Assembly (NCBI GenBank): GCA_028278225.1
Contig: JANQEU010000104.1
Coordinates: 62,001 to 126,000 of the forward strand
Source of the DNA: Cyclobacteriaceae bacterium
GTDB lineage: Bacteria; Bacteroidota; Bacteroidia; Cytophagales; Cyclobacteriaceae
DNA length: 64,000 bases
Reading direction: 5' to 3'
A model generated the notes under the pieces. It was not told the DNA's origin, searched no databases, and saw only the letters and a list, made by a program, of their open reading frames with translations. The position numbers and the translations under genes are program-made. How positions within the stretch are numbered: position 1 is the first letter of the stretch; every line of letters begins with the position of its first letter. Below, in pieces: positions 27,532 through 34,626 of the stretch.

Positions 27532-28281
27532 TCATATGTTACCTTTTTTGATAATATCAAACATCCTCCTCACCTGCCAGTCACCAAATCCATATATGCC
27601 TTCCTGCCTGTGAAATTCCCGGTAAACTCTGCCAAAATCGGAATCCCCAAAGGTTTTCATAATTTCAGCAAGCGTTCGTTCCGGTCTTCCGGGAGAACCA
27701 TCCGGGGGAAATCGATCAATCTGGGCCTGAACTGCATTTTCCAAAAAGGGGAATCGGGTACTATTTTTCCTGGCCAATACCATCATTTCATTCGTATCAT
27801 TCCTCTGATACAATTTCCACAGCATGCTGAGTGTTTCAACTCCCCCGGCGGCAATTTTCTTTCTGCGCTCAAATGCTTTCTCCAAGCCCCGCTTACCCAT
27901 TCCTCCAAATCCTAGCCGAATATCGACATCCGGCCTGATCAGGTACACCTCGTCTCCGGCAGCTCTTTTATGTATCAGGTCCGCCACAAACCATAAGTTA
28001 CACTGGCAAAACAGATCGTCTTCAAACCACAGATTGATCTCCGATCCGGCGGGAATGTCAAGGATCTTGTTGAATTCCGTAATGGTTTCATCACGATATT
28101 CATCCTCCCGGATCCCATAAGCATCACGGAGGAAAGAAATCCTGCTGGCATAAAAATCTTCCAGGTGCTCCCCCTGTACGTCACCATCTACCGTACATTC
28201 CCGGGCAACTATGACCTGTCCTGTTATAGATTCGGGAAATTGATCTTTCAGGGCGTCTCCATTTAAAATATGGCATTTCAT
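27532..28281 (-). CDS. DUF1835 domain protein
   Basis: 249 residues. The N-terminal part reads MKCHILNGDALKDQFPESI...VIVARECTVDGDV, the characteristic opening of DUF1835, followed by LWFEDDLFCQCNLWFVADLI and a helical C-terminal half. No signal peptide is present, so it is cytoplasmic. The molecular function of the family is unknown to me. It lies 63 bp downstream of the dioxygenase-like gene and may be transcribed with it. Confidence 0.82.
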   Translation of the reverse strand: MKCHILNGDALKDQFPESITGQVIVARECTVDGDVQGEHLEDFYASRISFLRDAYGIREDEYRDETITEFNKILDIPAGSEINLWFEDDLFCQCNLWFVADLIHKRAAGDEVYLIRPDVDIRLGFGGMGKRGLEKAFERRKKIAAGGVETLSMLWKLYQRNDTNEMMVLARKNSTRFPFLENAVQAQIDRFPPDGSPGRPERTLAEIMKTFGDSDFGRVYREFHRQEGIYGFGDWQVRRMFDIIKKGNI

Positions 28282-28344
28282 GTATCAACTCCTTTTTCGG
28301 GGTTTTGCAGGATCGTCACAACGAAAGTATATACAATTAGGTGG

Positions 28345-28980
28345 TCATTGATATTTTGGGATGTTTTTCCCCAGGATAAAGTCTCTTTCACCCACCAAAA
28401 GCCCCCCTTCCTGTTTTAACTTCAGCACGCCTGTACTCCCTCCTCTCGGAGATGGTGGATTCCGTTCTTTTTGCGAAAGCAACGGATCATCATCAAAGAA
28501 GTAACTGCCCAGCCAATAGTATTTCCCATTGGGTTCCAGGATAGTTGGGTGTATGTGGGCAGGCTGAGCACGACTGGGATAGGTGCCTGGCTTCAGTGTG
28601 TAAAAAGTGTACCTGCCATCGTCACCGGTCTTGACCCAACCCCGAATGTAGCCATGATGCTTGCCCCATCCGGTTTCACCACCCCTGGTGGCATAAATAC
28701 CACCCTGATCCGTGTGATACACATATAAAATCACTCCTTTTGCCGGAGTTTTGCCGTCAGCTTCAAAAATCGTTCCCGATACCTTTATTTTGGGTCCGCT
28801 CTCACTGAAATCGGGCAAGGTATCCACCGGCCTTAATTCTTTATCGCCATATTCGAAAATTGCCTCACATCCTTCACACGGCCCACCTACCAATCTGGTA
28901 TTTTCCTCATCGTATTGCTGGGATTGTACACAGTTCAGCAAAAGGGCTGAAAGGGAAAAGACTGTTAAATATTTTGTCAT
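28345..28980 (-). CDS. Exported intradiol dioxygenase-like protein
   Basis: 211 residues. It carries a lipoprotein-like signal (MTKYLTVFSLSALLLNC) and then a single intradiol ring-cleavage dioxygenase domain. The Fe(III) ligand set of protocatechuate/catechol dioxygenases is visible as Tyr96 (GGIYAT), Tyr134 (GTYPS), His142 and His144 (AHIHP). The strand segments VSGTIFEADGKTPAKGVILYVYHT and YIRGWVKTGDDGRYTFYTLKPG fit the family's beta-sandwich core. Exported members are known in several phyla but their aromatic substrates are mostly undefined; intracellular catechol catabolism genes are absent nearby. The 2-Tyr/2-His set suggests that the protein is catalytically competent. Confidence 0.85.
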   Translation of the reverse strand: MTKYLTVFSLSALLLNCVQSQQYDEENTRLVGGPCEGCEAIFEYGDKELRPVDTLPDFSESGPKIKVSGTIFEADGKTPAKGVILYVYHTDQGGIYATRGGETGWGKHHGYIRGWVKTGDDGRYTFYTLKPGTYPSRAQPAHIHPTILEPNGKYYWLGSYFFDDDPLLSQKERNPPSPRGGSTGVLKLKQEGGLLVGERDFILGKNIPKYQ

Positions 28981-29028
28981 TTTTAAAATATAAAGTTAAA
29001 CGCTATTCCTGACGTATTTCAACAAAGG

Positions 29029-30180
29029 CTAATCATGTAGTATTCGTTTCAGCCGATCCAATACGCGTGGTAAATGATCCCCGGAGTTGTTGGTCAGTAT
29101 AACAATGCAGTTGTTTTCTTCTATTTCCCGGTATATGCACGTCCTGAAGCCGGCCCATCCTCCTTTGTGCTCAACTACTTTTTGCCCTGATGGAGATTTG
29201 CCAATAAACCAGCCAAATCCATAATTTGTGGCTATTCCATTGTTCAACAGTGCAGGTGTAAAAGCCTTATTCCGCGCATCCTCAGAAACCAACAAATCAG
29301 TGTACAGGATGCTGTCCCATTTCATCAGGTCTCCCAAAGTTGAATATACCCCACCATCACCTTCTGCTGGATTCAGGTAGTGACTGTCCACCAGACTCAC
29401 ATCCGGTTCTTTTGATCCGGCAAAGCCGTAAACACGTAGTGGCATTGATTCATCCGGTCCGATCACATAGTTGTAAACTGAAGTATGTTTCATACCCGCC
29501 GGATCAAATATTTCTTCTTTCAAAAAATGACTGAATTCCATGCCGGAAACTTTCCGGATAATTGAGGCTAGTAAAACGTAGCCGGTATTGCTGTATTCCC
29601 ATTTCTCTCCGGGTTCGAACCTGATTTCAGGTCGCTTTTTAACGAGGATGTTTATAATGTCCTGATTACCGGAGATAAACCTGTTTGGGTCGTCTGCTCT
29701 CAATTCCGGTTTCCAGTTATCATCCATCAGACTCACATAATCAGGTAAACCGGAAACATGATTGAGCAGGTGTCTTACGGTTATTCCTTCGTAGGGCAAT
29801 ACCGGGATGAAATCACGTATGTCCTGGTCATAGTCAAGCTTTCCCCTTTCCTCAAGTATTATTATGCCCATTGCCGTAAATTGTTTGCTAACGGATCCAA
29901 GTCGAAACACAGAGTTTAACCTGAGAGAATCGATCGGATCTATGTTACTGATGCCAAAACACCCCTGGTATGCGATAGATCCATTTTCAACAATCATTAC
30001 ATTTCCATTGAATATTTTTTTCTCATAAATTTTCGTAAGGAATTTTTCATACTTTTTTTCGCTGCCCTGTACCCCCTGGCAGGAATTAAGAATGGAACCG
30101 GCAATTACAAATAGTTGGCAAAGGATCACGCATCTGACCGCCGGATAATTTTTCATAAAGTCACCGGTTAAAAGACTCAT
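29029..30180 (-). CDS. Serine hydrolase (beta-lactamase/PBP-like), exported
   Basis: 383 residues from the ATG at 30178-30180; an in-frame ATG at 30154-30156 also starts a good lipoprotein signal (ending ILNSC). The three active-site motifs are present: SVSK (Ser96-Lys99), YSN (196-198) and HKGG (338-341), counting from the longer form. The family includes class C beta-lactamases, esterases and D-aminopeptidases. The longer start overlaps the stop of the winged-helix gene as ATGA, which argues for translational coupling, so I give the longer form. The operon (membrane protein, regulator, hydrolase) resembles beta-lactam-responsive or cell-wall-stress units, but no inducer is shown. Confidence 0.9.
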   Translation of the reverse strand: MSLLTGDFMKNYPAVRCVILCQLFVIAGSILNSCQGVQGSEKKYEKFLTKIYEKKIFNGNVMIVENGSIAYQGCFGISNIDPIDSLRLNSVFRLGSVSKQFTAMGIIILEERGKLDYDQDIRDFIPVLPYEGITVRHLLNHVSGLPDYVSLMDDNWKPELRADDPNRFISGNQDIINILVKKRPEIRFEPGEKWEYSNTGYVLLASIIRKVSGMEFSHFLKEEIFDPAGMKHTSVYNYVIGPDESMPLRVYGFAGSKEPDVSLVDSHYLNPAEGDGGVYSTLGDLMKWDSILYTDLLVSEDARNKAFTPALLNNGIATNYGFGWFIGKSPSGQKVVEHKGGWAGFRTCIYREIEENNCIVILTNNSGDHLPRVLDRLKRILHD

Positions 30181-30476
30181 TTACCTTGCCTGTATTCATT
30201 AAAATAATCAGAAATAGCTTCAACGTAAGTTTCATATGCTTCAAGGCCTGTTTTTGAGATCTTGCAGGTAGTAAGGGGATAGCTGCCTTTAAAAGATTTC
30301 TTGATCGAGATGTAATTGGCCTCCTTGAGCTTGCCAAGCTGGAAGCTAAGGTTGCCTTTGGTTGTTTTTATATTTTCCAGGAGAAAACTGAACTCAGCCT
30401 TTTCTACGCTCACTAATATTGACATGATGGCCAGTCTGACCTGTGAATGCAAAAGTGGATCGAGATCCCTGAACAT
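30177..30476 (-). CDS. Winged-helix transcriptional regulator (ArsR/MarR-like, PF13601 type)
   Basis: 99 residues, all of it a winged-helix domain: HSQVRLAIMSILVSVEKAEFSFLLENIKTTKGNLSFQLGKLKEANYI contains the recognition helix region, followed by the wing (KKSFKGSYPLTTCKISKTG) and a dimerisation helix. It fits the short DNA-binding family placed next to multi-TM proteins in many Bacteroidota. It starts 6 bp after the upstream membrane-protein gene and overlaps the serine hydrolase start by 4 bp. A palindrome overlapping the operon promoter (31112-31126) is a natural candidate for its operator, suggesting autoregulation. Confidence 0.88.
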   Translation of the reverse strand: MFRDLDPLLHSQVRLAIMSILVSVEKAEFSFLLENIKTTKGNLSFQLGKLKEANYISIKKSFKGSYPLTTCKISKTGLEAYETYVEAISDYFNEYRQGK

Positions 30477-30482
30477 CCCGGA

Positions 30483-31085
30483 TCAACGTTTTCTTTTGAG
30501 ATACAAAATATGTCCGGGAACAACAAAGGCCAGAAACCAGGCCACAGCCTCCAGAAGCAACTGCATGTGTAGATCTGCATAAGAACTGAGATATGCCAGC
30601 GCTCCGAACAAAATGCCGCCTGCAAGGATCGCAGGGTACCTGAGTATTACCCCTGTGTTTACTATGGCAAAAGCAATCAACGCCATGAAAATCGGGTGTT
30701 GCAATTCGAAATTGATCTCCCCGAGTACATTAAAAATAATAAGGTTGATCAGCATAAGACTAATGACCAGTGCCACCCATACATATCTTAGTGACAACCC
30801 TATATAAGTGCTAACTTTCTTCCTCTCTCTTATAACGTAGAAAATACTGTACATAAGTGCGACTACCGGCAACACCAGGTTGACATACTTCAAAAGGTCA
30901 TGCATTCGCCGGGTCAAAAACAGAACTTCGTTCAGATAGGCACTCAGATAACCCAGACTCATCGCATAACCCCAGACAAGGATCAGGATCCCGTCTTTCC
31001 CCAGTTTTCGCCTGGAAACCCTGATCATTTCTTTGATCACCTGAAGCGACTGATTTTCATCAAAATGTGCATGTTCGGTATTCAT
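30483..31085 (-). CDS. Six-TM membrane protein, partner of the winged-helix regulator
   Basis: 200 residues, family not named. Hydrophobic segments lie at about 31-51, 64-86, 98-121, 128-149, 150-169 and 175-196, giving six TMs with a soluble N-terminal helix (residues 10-28). Genes of this kind commonly precede a PF13601 regulator in Bacteroidota genomes. It is the first gene of a three-gene operon with the regulator and the serine hydrolase. It might sense a membrane signal or modulate the regulator, but nothing in the sequence shows it. Confidence 0.8.
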   Translation of the reverse strand: MNTEHAHFDENQSLQVIKEMIRVSRRKLGKDGILILVWGYAMSLGYLSAYLNEVLFLTRRMHDLLKYVNLVLPVVALMYSIFYVIRERKKVSTYIGLSLRYVWVALVISLMLINLIIFNVLGEINFELQHPIFMALIAFAIVNTGVILRYPAILAGGILFGALAYLSSYADLHMQLLLEAVAWFLAFVVPGHILYLKRKR

Positions 31086-31111
31086 GATAGTTTGTTTAGC
31101 TCGTAAAACTA

Positions 31112-31129
31112 GTTTGTATTACAAACCTA
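31112..31129 (-). promoter_or_regulatory. Promoter -7 element overlapped by a palindromic operator candidate
   Basis: The palindrome GTTTGTATTACAAAC (31112-31126, perfect 6-bp arms around ATT) overlaps TAGGTTTG on the minus strand (31122-31129), a match to TAnnTTTG. A further GTTTGT half-site lies at 31090-31095. The arrangement, upstream of the regulator operon, suggests repression at the promoter. Confidence 0.45.
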
Positions 31130-31232
31130 ATTTATCAAACGAATCTTCCTGAGATATGTTTTGAAAATCAGACCTCGATAGTTTGCACGTAACTAGCCGG
31201 TTTATTGTATCCGTTCGAAATCACTTTAACTA

Positions 31233-31601
31233 CTACAGCCCGCCTCCCTGAATATCACTCAGTTCGATTTCATATCCGCTCGGATCGATGATGTAGATGG
31301 AACGTGATGATCCCCAATTCACTGTGCCGTATGGCATTTCCACACCAAATTCGCTGCACTTTTTTTCTATTTCATCAAAATTCTCGATGTGGAATCCGAA
31401 ATGCTTAATTCCATTTCCCGGGTCAAAAGATGCATCTTCGTAAAGGCAGAGTTTGATGTGCTCCGTACCTATGATTTTCGAATTCCATTCAGGCTGCTCC
31501 TGTTTTACCTCAAACCCAAAAAGATCGTGATAAAACCGGACACTTTCTTCCAGGTTTTTGACAACCATGTTGATATGATCGATCGTAGTAGCAATTAGCA
31601 T
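31233..31601 (-). CDS. VOC (glyoxalase/dioxygenase fold) protein
   Basis: 122 residues, the full length of a single VOC domain. The N-terminal module (TTIDHINMVVKNLEESVRFYHDLFGF) carries the metal-ligand His in DHIN; the C-terminal module (SIYIIDPSGYEIELSDI) carries the Glu in YEIEL. A middle His (HFGFHIEN) is also positioned as in glyoxalase-like enzymes. The substrate is unknown. It is a single gene, separated by about 150 bp on both sides from same-strand neighbours. Confidence 0.9.
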   Translation of the reverse strand: MLIATTIDHINMVVKNLEESVRFYHDLFGFEVKQEQPEWNSKIIGTEHIKLCLYEDASFDPGNGIKHFGFHIENFDEIEKKCSEFGVEMPYGTVNWGSSRSIYIIDPSGYEIELSDIQGGGL

Positions 31602-31750
31602 AATTCAATTTTATAAAATTGAATTTACTCAATTTCAAGGCGAACAACATCATCCGAAGCTCGTCGTGTGAATAACACACCAAAGCGGCAAGGGGCTATT
31701 CGCTGGCTTCGGTTAATGTTTTCAGTCCGGGTGTGGAAAATATATTGGAC

Positions 31751-32125
31751 TTATATCCGACTCCTGTAATAGCCGAATCCCAGGGTAATGGGTAATATCA
31801 TCAAATAAGTAAATCCGATATCATAGATGTACTCCATGACGCCCATTTGCATGGGACTGGGTGTCAGCATGAGCGCAGCATCCAAAACCCAGTTTACGAT
31901 TATGAAGACAAAACCCAGATTCCATCCTTCCCTGATGAAGTTGGTCTCAACTGCGCTAAAGTATCGATATGTAAAAAAGACCGTTGCGATGGAAATAGCA
32001 ACCGGCATAACAGACTCAAAGAACGGTCGATTTGAATCATGTATCGGGAATATCAGAAATGCAACAAGAAATGCGAAGATCCAGATGATAAACCCATAAA
32101 GAGCGGCATGTTTTAGTGATTTCAT
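31751..32125 (-). CDS. Small four-TM membrane protein, unknown
   Basis: 124 residues with hydrophobic segments at about 8-27, 36-54, 69-88 and 100-119, almost no soluble part. I do not recognise the family; no catalytic residues stand out. It lies 83 bp downstream of the response regulator on the same strand and could be part of its regulon or operon. Confidence 0.7.
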   Translation of the reverse strand: MKSLKHAALYGFIIWIFAFLVAFLIFPIHDSNRPFFESVMPVAISIATVFFTYRYFSAVETNFIREGWNLGFVFIIVNWVLDAALMLTPSPMQMGVMEYIYDIGFTYLMILPITLGFGYYRSRI

Positions 32126-32208
32126 GGTGAAATGGTTTTTGATTGAGCAGTGATGTCAGCACATCAAATTTAGTCTGTTATTCCCAATATCCCGTATGTG
32201 ACAGCGCA

Positions 32209-32973
32209 TCACCTGTCAAGCCATTCCTTAAACTGATTTACCCGTTCTCTTGCTACGATTACCTGCTCACTTTCATGGTTATGTATTAACAACTTCAATC
32301 TTGAATTTGTAAATTGAATGATATCCCTGATCCCCTTAAGGTTAACAATATACTTCCTGGAAATCCTGAAAAAATCTCCGGGATCAACAATCTCCTCCAC
32401 TTTATCAAGACTAAAATCAATGATGTAACGCTTGCCATCTTTGGTCTGAAGATAGGTAGCTTTATCTTCCGAATAAAAAGTATGGACATCCGCAGTTTCA
32501 ACGTGCTTCAGATGTTCACCGACCTTGATTACGAATCTTTCCTTGTGTTGTTTCCGGTGAAATGATTCGATCAGGTTTTTAATGATCGACTGGTTGGTTA
32601 CTACCAGGGATTTTGGCTCATAGTGTTTTTCAAACTTCTCAATTGCACTTTGCAGTTCGGATAGATCGATCGGTTTAAGGAGGTAATCGACACTATTCAG
32701 TTTAAATGCCTTGATAGCATAATGATCATAGGCTGTTGTAAAAATTATCGGGGTGTCAAATTCAATGTGCTCGAATATCTCGAAACTAAGTCCATCAGAC
32801 AATTGAATATCCAGAAAGATCACATCTGCATCTTTTACATAGCGCAACAGGGAAACTGATTTTGAAATGGTGTCGGCGCTACCCAGGAACTGATAATCCG
32901 GTCTCAATTTCGTGATCAGTTTTTTCAGCCTTTCGACGGCAATTTTTTCGTCTTCTATAATGAGATACTTCAT
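32209..32973 (-). CDS. LytTR-family response regulator
   Basis: 254 residues. The receiver domain (residues 1-118) has the acidic pair in IEDEK, the phosphoacceptor Asp55 in VIFLDIQLSDG, the switch Thr in FTTAYD and the Lys in LLKPI. The C-terminal LytTR DNA-binding domain (about 150-250) shows ERFVIKVGEHLKHV, FYSEDKATYLQTKDGKRY and FFRISRKYIVNLKGI. It overlaps the kinase gene by 4 bp (ATGA), so the two are translated together. LytTR regulators bind direct repeats and often control envelope or virulence traits; targets here are unknown. Confidence 0.95.
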   Translation of the reverse strand: MKYLIIEDEKIAVERLKKLITKLRPDYQFLGSADTISKSVSLLRYVKDADVIFLDIQLSDGLSFEIFEHIEFDTPIIFTTAYDHYAIKAFKLNSVDYLLKPIDLSELQSAIEKFEKHYEPKSLVVTNQSIIKNLIESFHRKQHKERFVIKVGEHLKHVETADVHTFYSEDKATYLQTKDGKRYIIDFSLDKVEEIVDPGDFFRISRKYIVNLKGIRDIIQFTNSRLKLLIHNHESEQVIVARERVNQFKEWLDR

Positions 32974-34001
32974 GAGAATGTCAGGATAGGTATTTTAACT
33001 TCGAAGACACTACCATCGTCCCGCACGTCTATCTTCTTATCTGAAAGGTATTCATACCTCAACCTAAGGTTCTCAAGCCCTATCCCCGTAGATGGTGTAT
33101 CCCTTTTCCTTTTGATGTTATTTTTCACCACTATCTGTTTGTCACCCTCCAAATGAATGTCAATGGAAAGTACGGAATCCGAAGCTATCACATTATGTTT
33201 AATGGCATTCTCGACCAACATCTGGAGGGACAGCGGCGGGATCATCAGGTCCTTTTTTTGCGGCAGATCAATATTCACCTTAAGTTCATTCTCAAACCGT
33301 ATCTGCTGCAGATACACATACGACCTTAGGAAATCGAGTTCCTCCGACAATGGAACAACCTCTTTATCTTTCTGATCCAGGACATAGCGAAATACATCAG
33401 AGAGTTTCCTGATAAATTTTACGGCCCGGTCCTGGTCCTCGTATACTAATGAGCTCAATGCGTTTAAGCTATTGAACATGAAATGGGGATTCACCTGGTT
33501 TTTAAGACTTTCAAACCTCGTCGAAATCTGCTCTGTTTTCAATCGTTCCAGGTTGATAGCCGCCTGCCTCCAGTCCAGTAAAAATGATCTGCCATGCATG
33601 AAGGTGTTGATGAAAAAAGTGATCAGTATGGGTCCTATGACGTCCTCAAATCCAAACCCGGAAATTGTTCTCTCCCAGGTCCTGTCCCATATAAAATAGC
33701 TGAACAGAAGATAAATTCCCACAAAAGCTATGGGGGTATAGACAACCATGGCCAACAAACTTATCATCAGTCTTTTCACCGGGGCTTCTAACCAGGAAAC
33801 TACATATCTGTTCTGCAGGCAAACGGTATATTCCGTGCCTTTCCACAGGGCAGCCCAAATGCAACCGGCAAAAAGAAAATGATCCAGAAAAAGTGGAAAG
33901 TCAGACCAGCAATCCGGACAGAATACAGATGTTTGAATGATCCCGCCGGCCAGGAATATTACAAGTGCACTAAAGAGCTCTTTTCGTATCTGTTTACTCA
34001 A
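32970..34001 (-). CDS. Sensor histidine kinase, LytS/YehU-like
   Basis: 343 residues. About four TM segments occupy residues 10-140 (the N-terminal one includes FCPDCWSDF, a possible metal-binding Cys pair). The kinase region has the His-kinase motif NQVNPHFMFNSLNALSSLV (phosphoacceptor His173), the N box MLVENAIKHNV and the G box STGIGLENLRLRY. It should phosphorylate the LytTR regulator encoded next. The start appears to be TTG at 33999-34001, one base after the stop of the DUF2141 gene; no ATG lies near. The family acts as a membrane sensor whose ligand is unknown here. Confidence 0.93.
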   Translation of the reverse strand: MSKQIRKELFSALVIFLAGGIIQTSVFCPDCWSDFPLFLDHFLFAGCIWAALWKGTEYTVCLQNRYVVSWLEAPVKRLMISLLAMVVYTPIAFVGIYLLFSYFIWDRTWERTISGFGFEDVIGPILITFFINTFMHGRSFLLDWRQAAINLERLKTEQISTRFESLKNQVNPHFMFNSLNALSSLVYEDQDRAVKFIRKLSDVFRYVLDQKDKEVVPLSEELDFLRSYVYLQQIRFENELKVNIDLPQKKDLMIPPLSLQMLVENAIKHNVIASDSVLSIDIHLEGDKQIVVKNNIKRKRDTPSTGIGLENLRLRYEYLSDKKIDVRDDGSVFEVKIPILTFS

Positions 34002-34002
34002 A

Positions 34003-34416
34003 TCAATTCAGATTAATCGTTACAGACTTGTTGTTGTCCAACGCGAATTTACACTGCTCATATGTAGGAGGTCCAAATGTTCCTCGTGCATTGTTTGAAA
34101 ACCCGTAAGGCTCTGTAGGTATACCAAAAAAATTGCTGTCCAGATTATCGTTTTCATTGAGGTCCTGGTAAATGCTCACCGCATAAACATCCGGATCTAA
34201 GTTTAATTCCAGATCCATGGATCTGTCAGTGATGATCAATGTTGTATCAAACACTGCATTATCCATAAATCCCTCAGCATCATTGAAAAGTGCTACCTTC
34301 AGATTCCCTTTCACCTCCGTCATTTCCATGGTTATATTCAGTAAATACTGATCCACTGTTTGGGACTTCTGAATACTTATCAGATTAAATACAATCAAAA
34401 ATATTAATGCTTTCAT
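34003..34416 (-). CDS. DUF2141 secreted protein
   Basis: 137 residues from the ATG at 34414-34416 (a TTG six codons upstream is possible). A hydrophobic leader (residues 3-13, FLIVFNLISIQ) is followed by the DUF2141 pattern: KGNLKVALFNDAEGFMD, LDPDVYAVSIYQDLNENDNLDSNFFGIPTEPYGFSNNARGTFGPP. The DLNENDNLD segment resembles a Ca2+-binding loop. The family is secreted or periplasmic with unknown role. Here it is the first gene of an operon with a LytS-type kinase and a LytTR regulator, which suggests that it may serve as an extracytoplasmic accessory to the sensor. Confidence 0.88.
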   Translation of the reverse strand: MKALIFLIVFNLISIQKSQTVDQYLLNITMEMTEVKGNLKVALFNDAEGFMDNAVFDTTLIITDRSMDLELNLDPDVYAVSIYQDLNENDNLDSNFFGIPTEPYGFSNNARGTFGPPTYEQCKFALDNNKSVTINLN

Positions 34417-34439
34417 AATTTGAATTTTGTCCAAATTTC

Positions 34440-34451
34440 ATATGATCATAT
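34440..34451. promoter_or_regulatory. 12-bp palindrome ATATGATCATAT upstream of the DUF2141/kinase/regulator operon
   Basis: A perfect 12-bp palindrome centred about 29 bp upstream of the DUF2141 start codon at 34416. A/T-rich palindromes in such a place are often regulator sites. There is no evidence which protein binds it; the LytTR regulator normally uses direct repeats, so another factor is possible. Confidence 0.3.
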
Positions 34452-34540
34452 CATTTAAGAATCTAAACCAAGGATCAGTTGTTAAATTATTAGGATGAAA
34501 TGTTAGGCCTTCAGTTTAGAACTTTAAAATAATTTAAAAA

Positions 34541-34601
34541 AATAGTATGCATGCATAACAAATTATTTAATATCTTCGTGTATAAATAGTATGCATGCAG
34601 A
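34541..34601 (+). promoter_or_regulatory. Paired operator-like sites flanking a -7 element before the acyl-CoA dehydrogenase gene
   Basis: The 15-mer AATAGTATGCATGCA occurs at 34541-34555 and 34585-34599, 44 bp apart. The first copy continues into the perfect palindrome TATGCATGCATA (34546-34557); the second is one base off (TATGCATGCAGA). Between them lies TATCTTCG (34571-34578), close to the TAnnTTTG consensus. Sites on both sides of the presumed start would suit repression by a fatty-acid-responsive TetR-type regulator, which is inference. Confidence 0.5.
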
Positions 34602-34626
34602 GTATTTTAACAAGGTAGATTAGCAG

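Noticed and set aside
29601-29625. GGTTCGAACC-like sequence resembling a tRNA T-loop
   Set aside because: It lies within the serine hydrolase gene and no cloverleaf arms are present around it.
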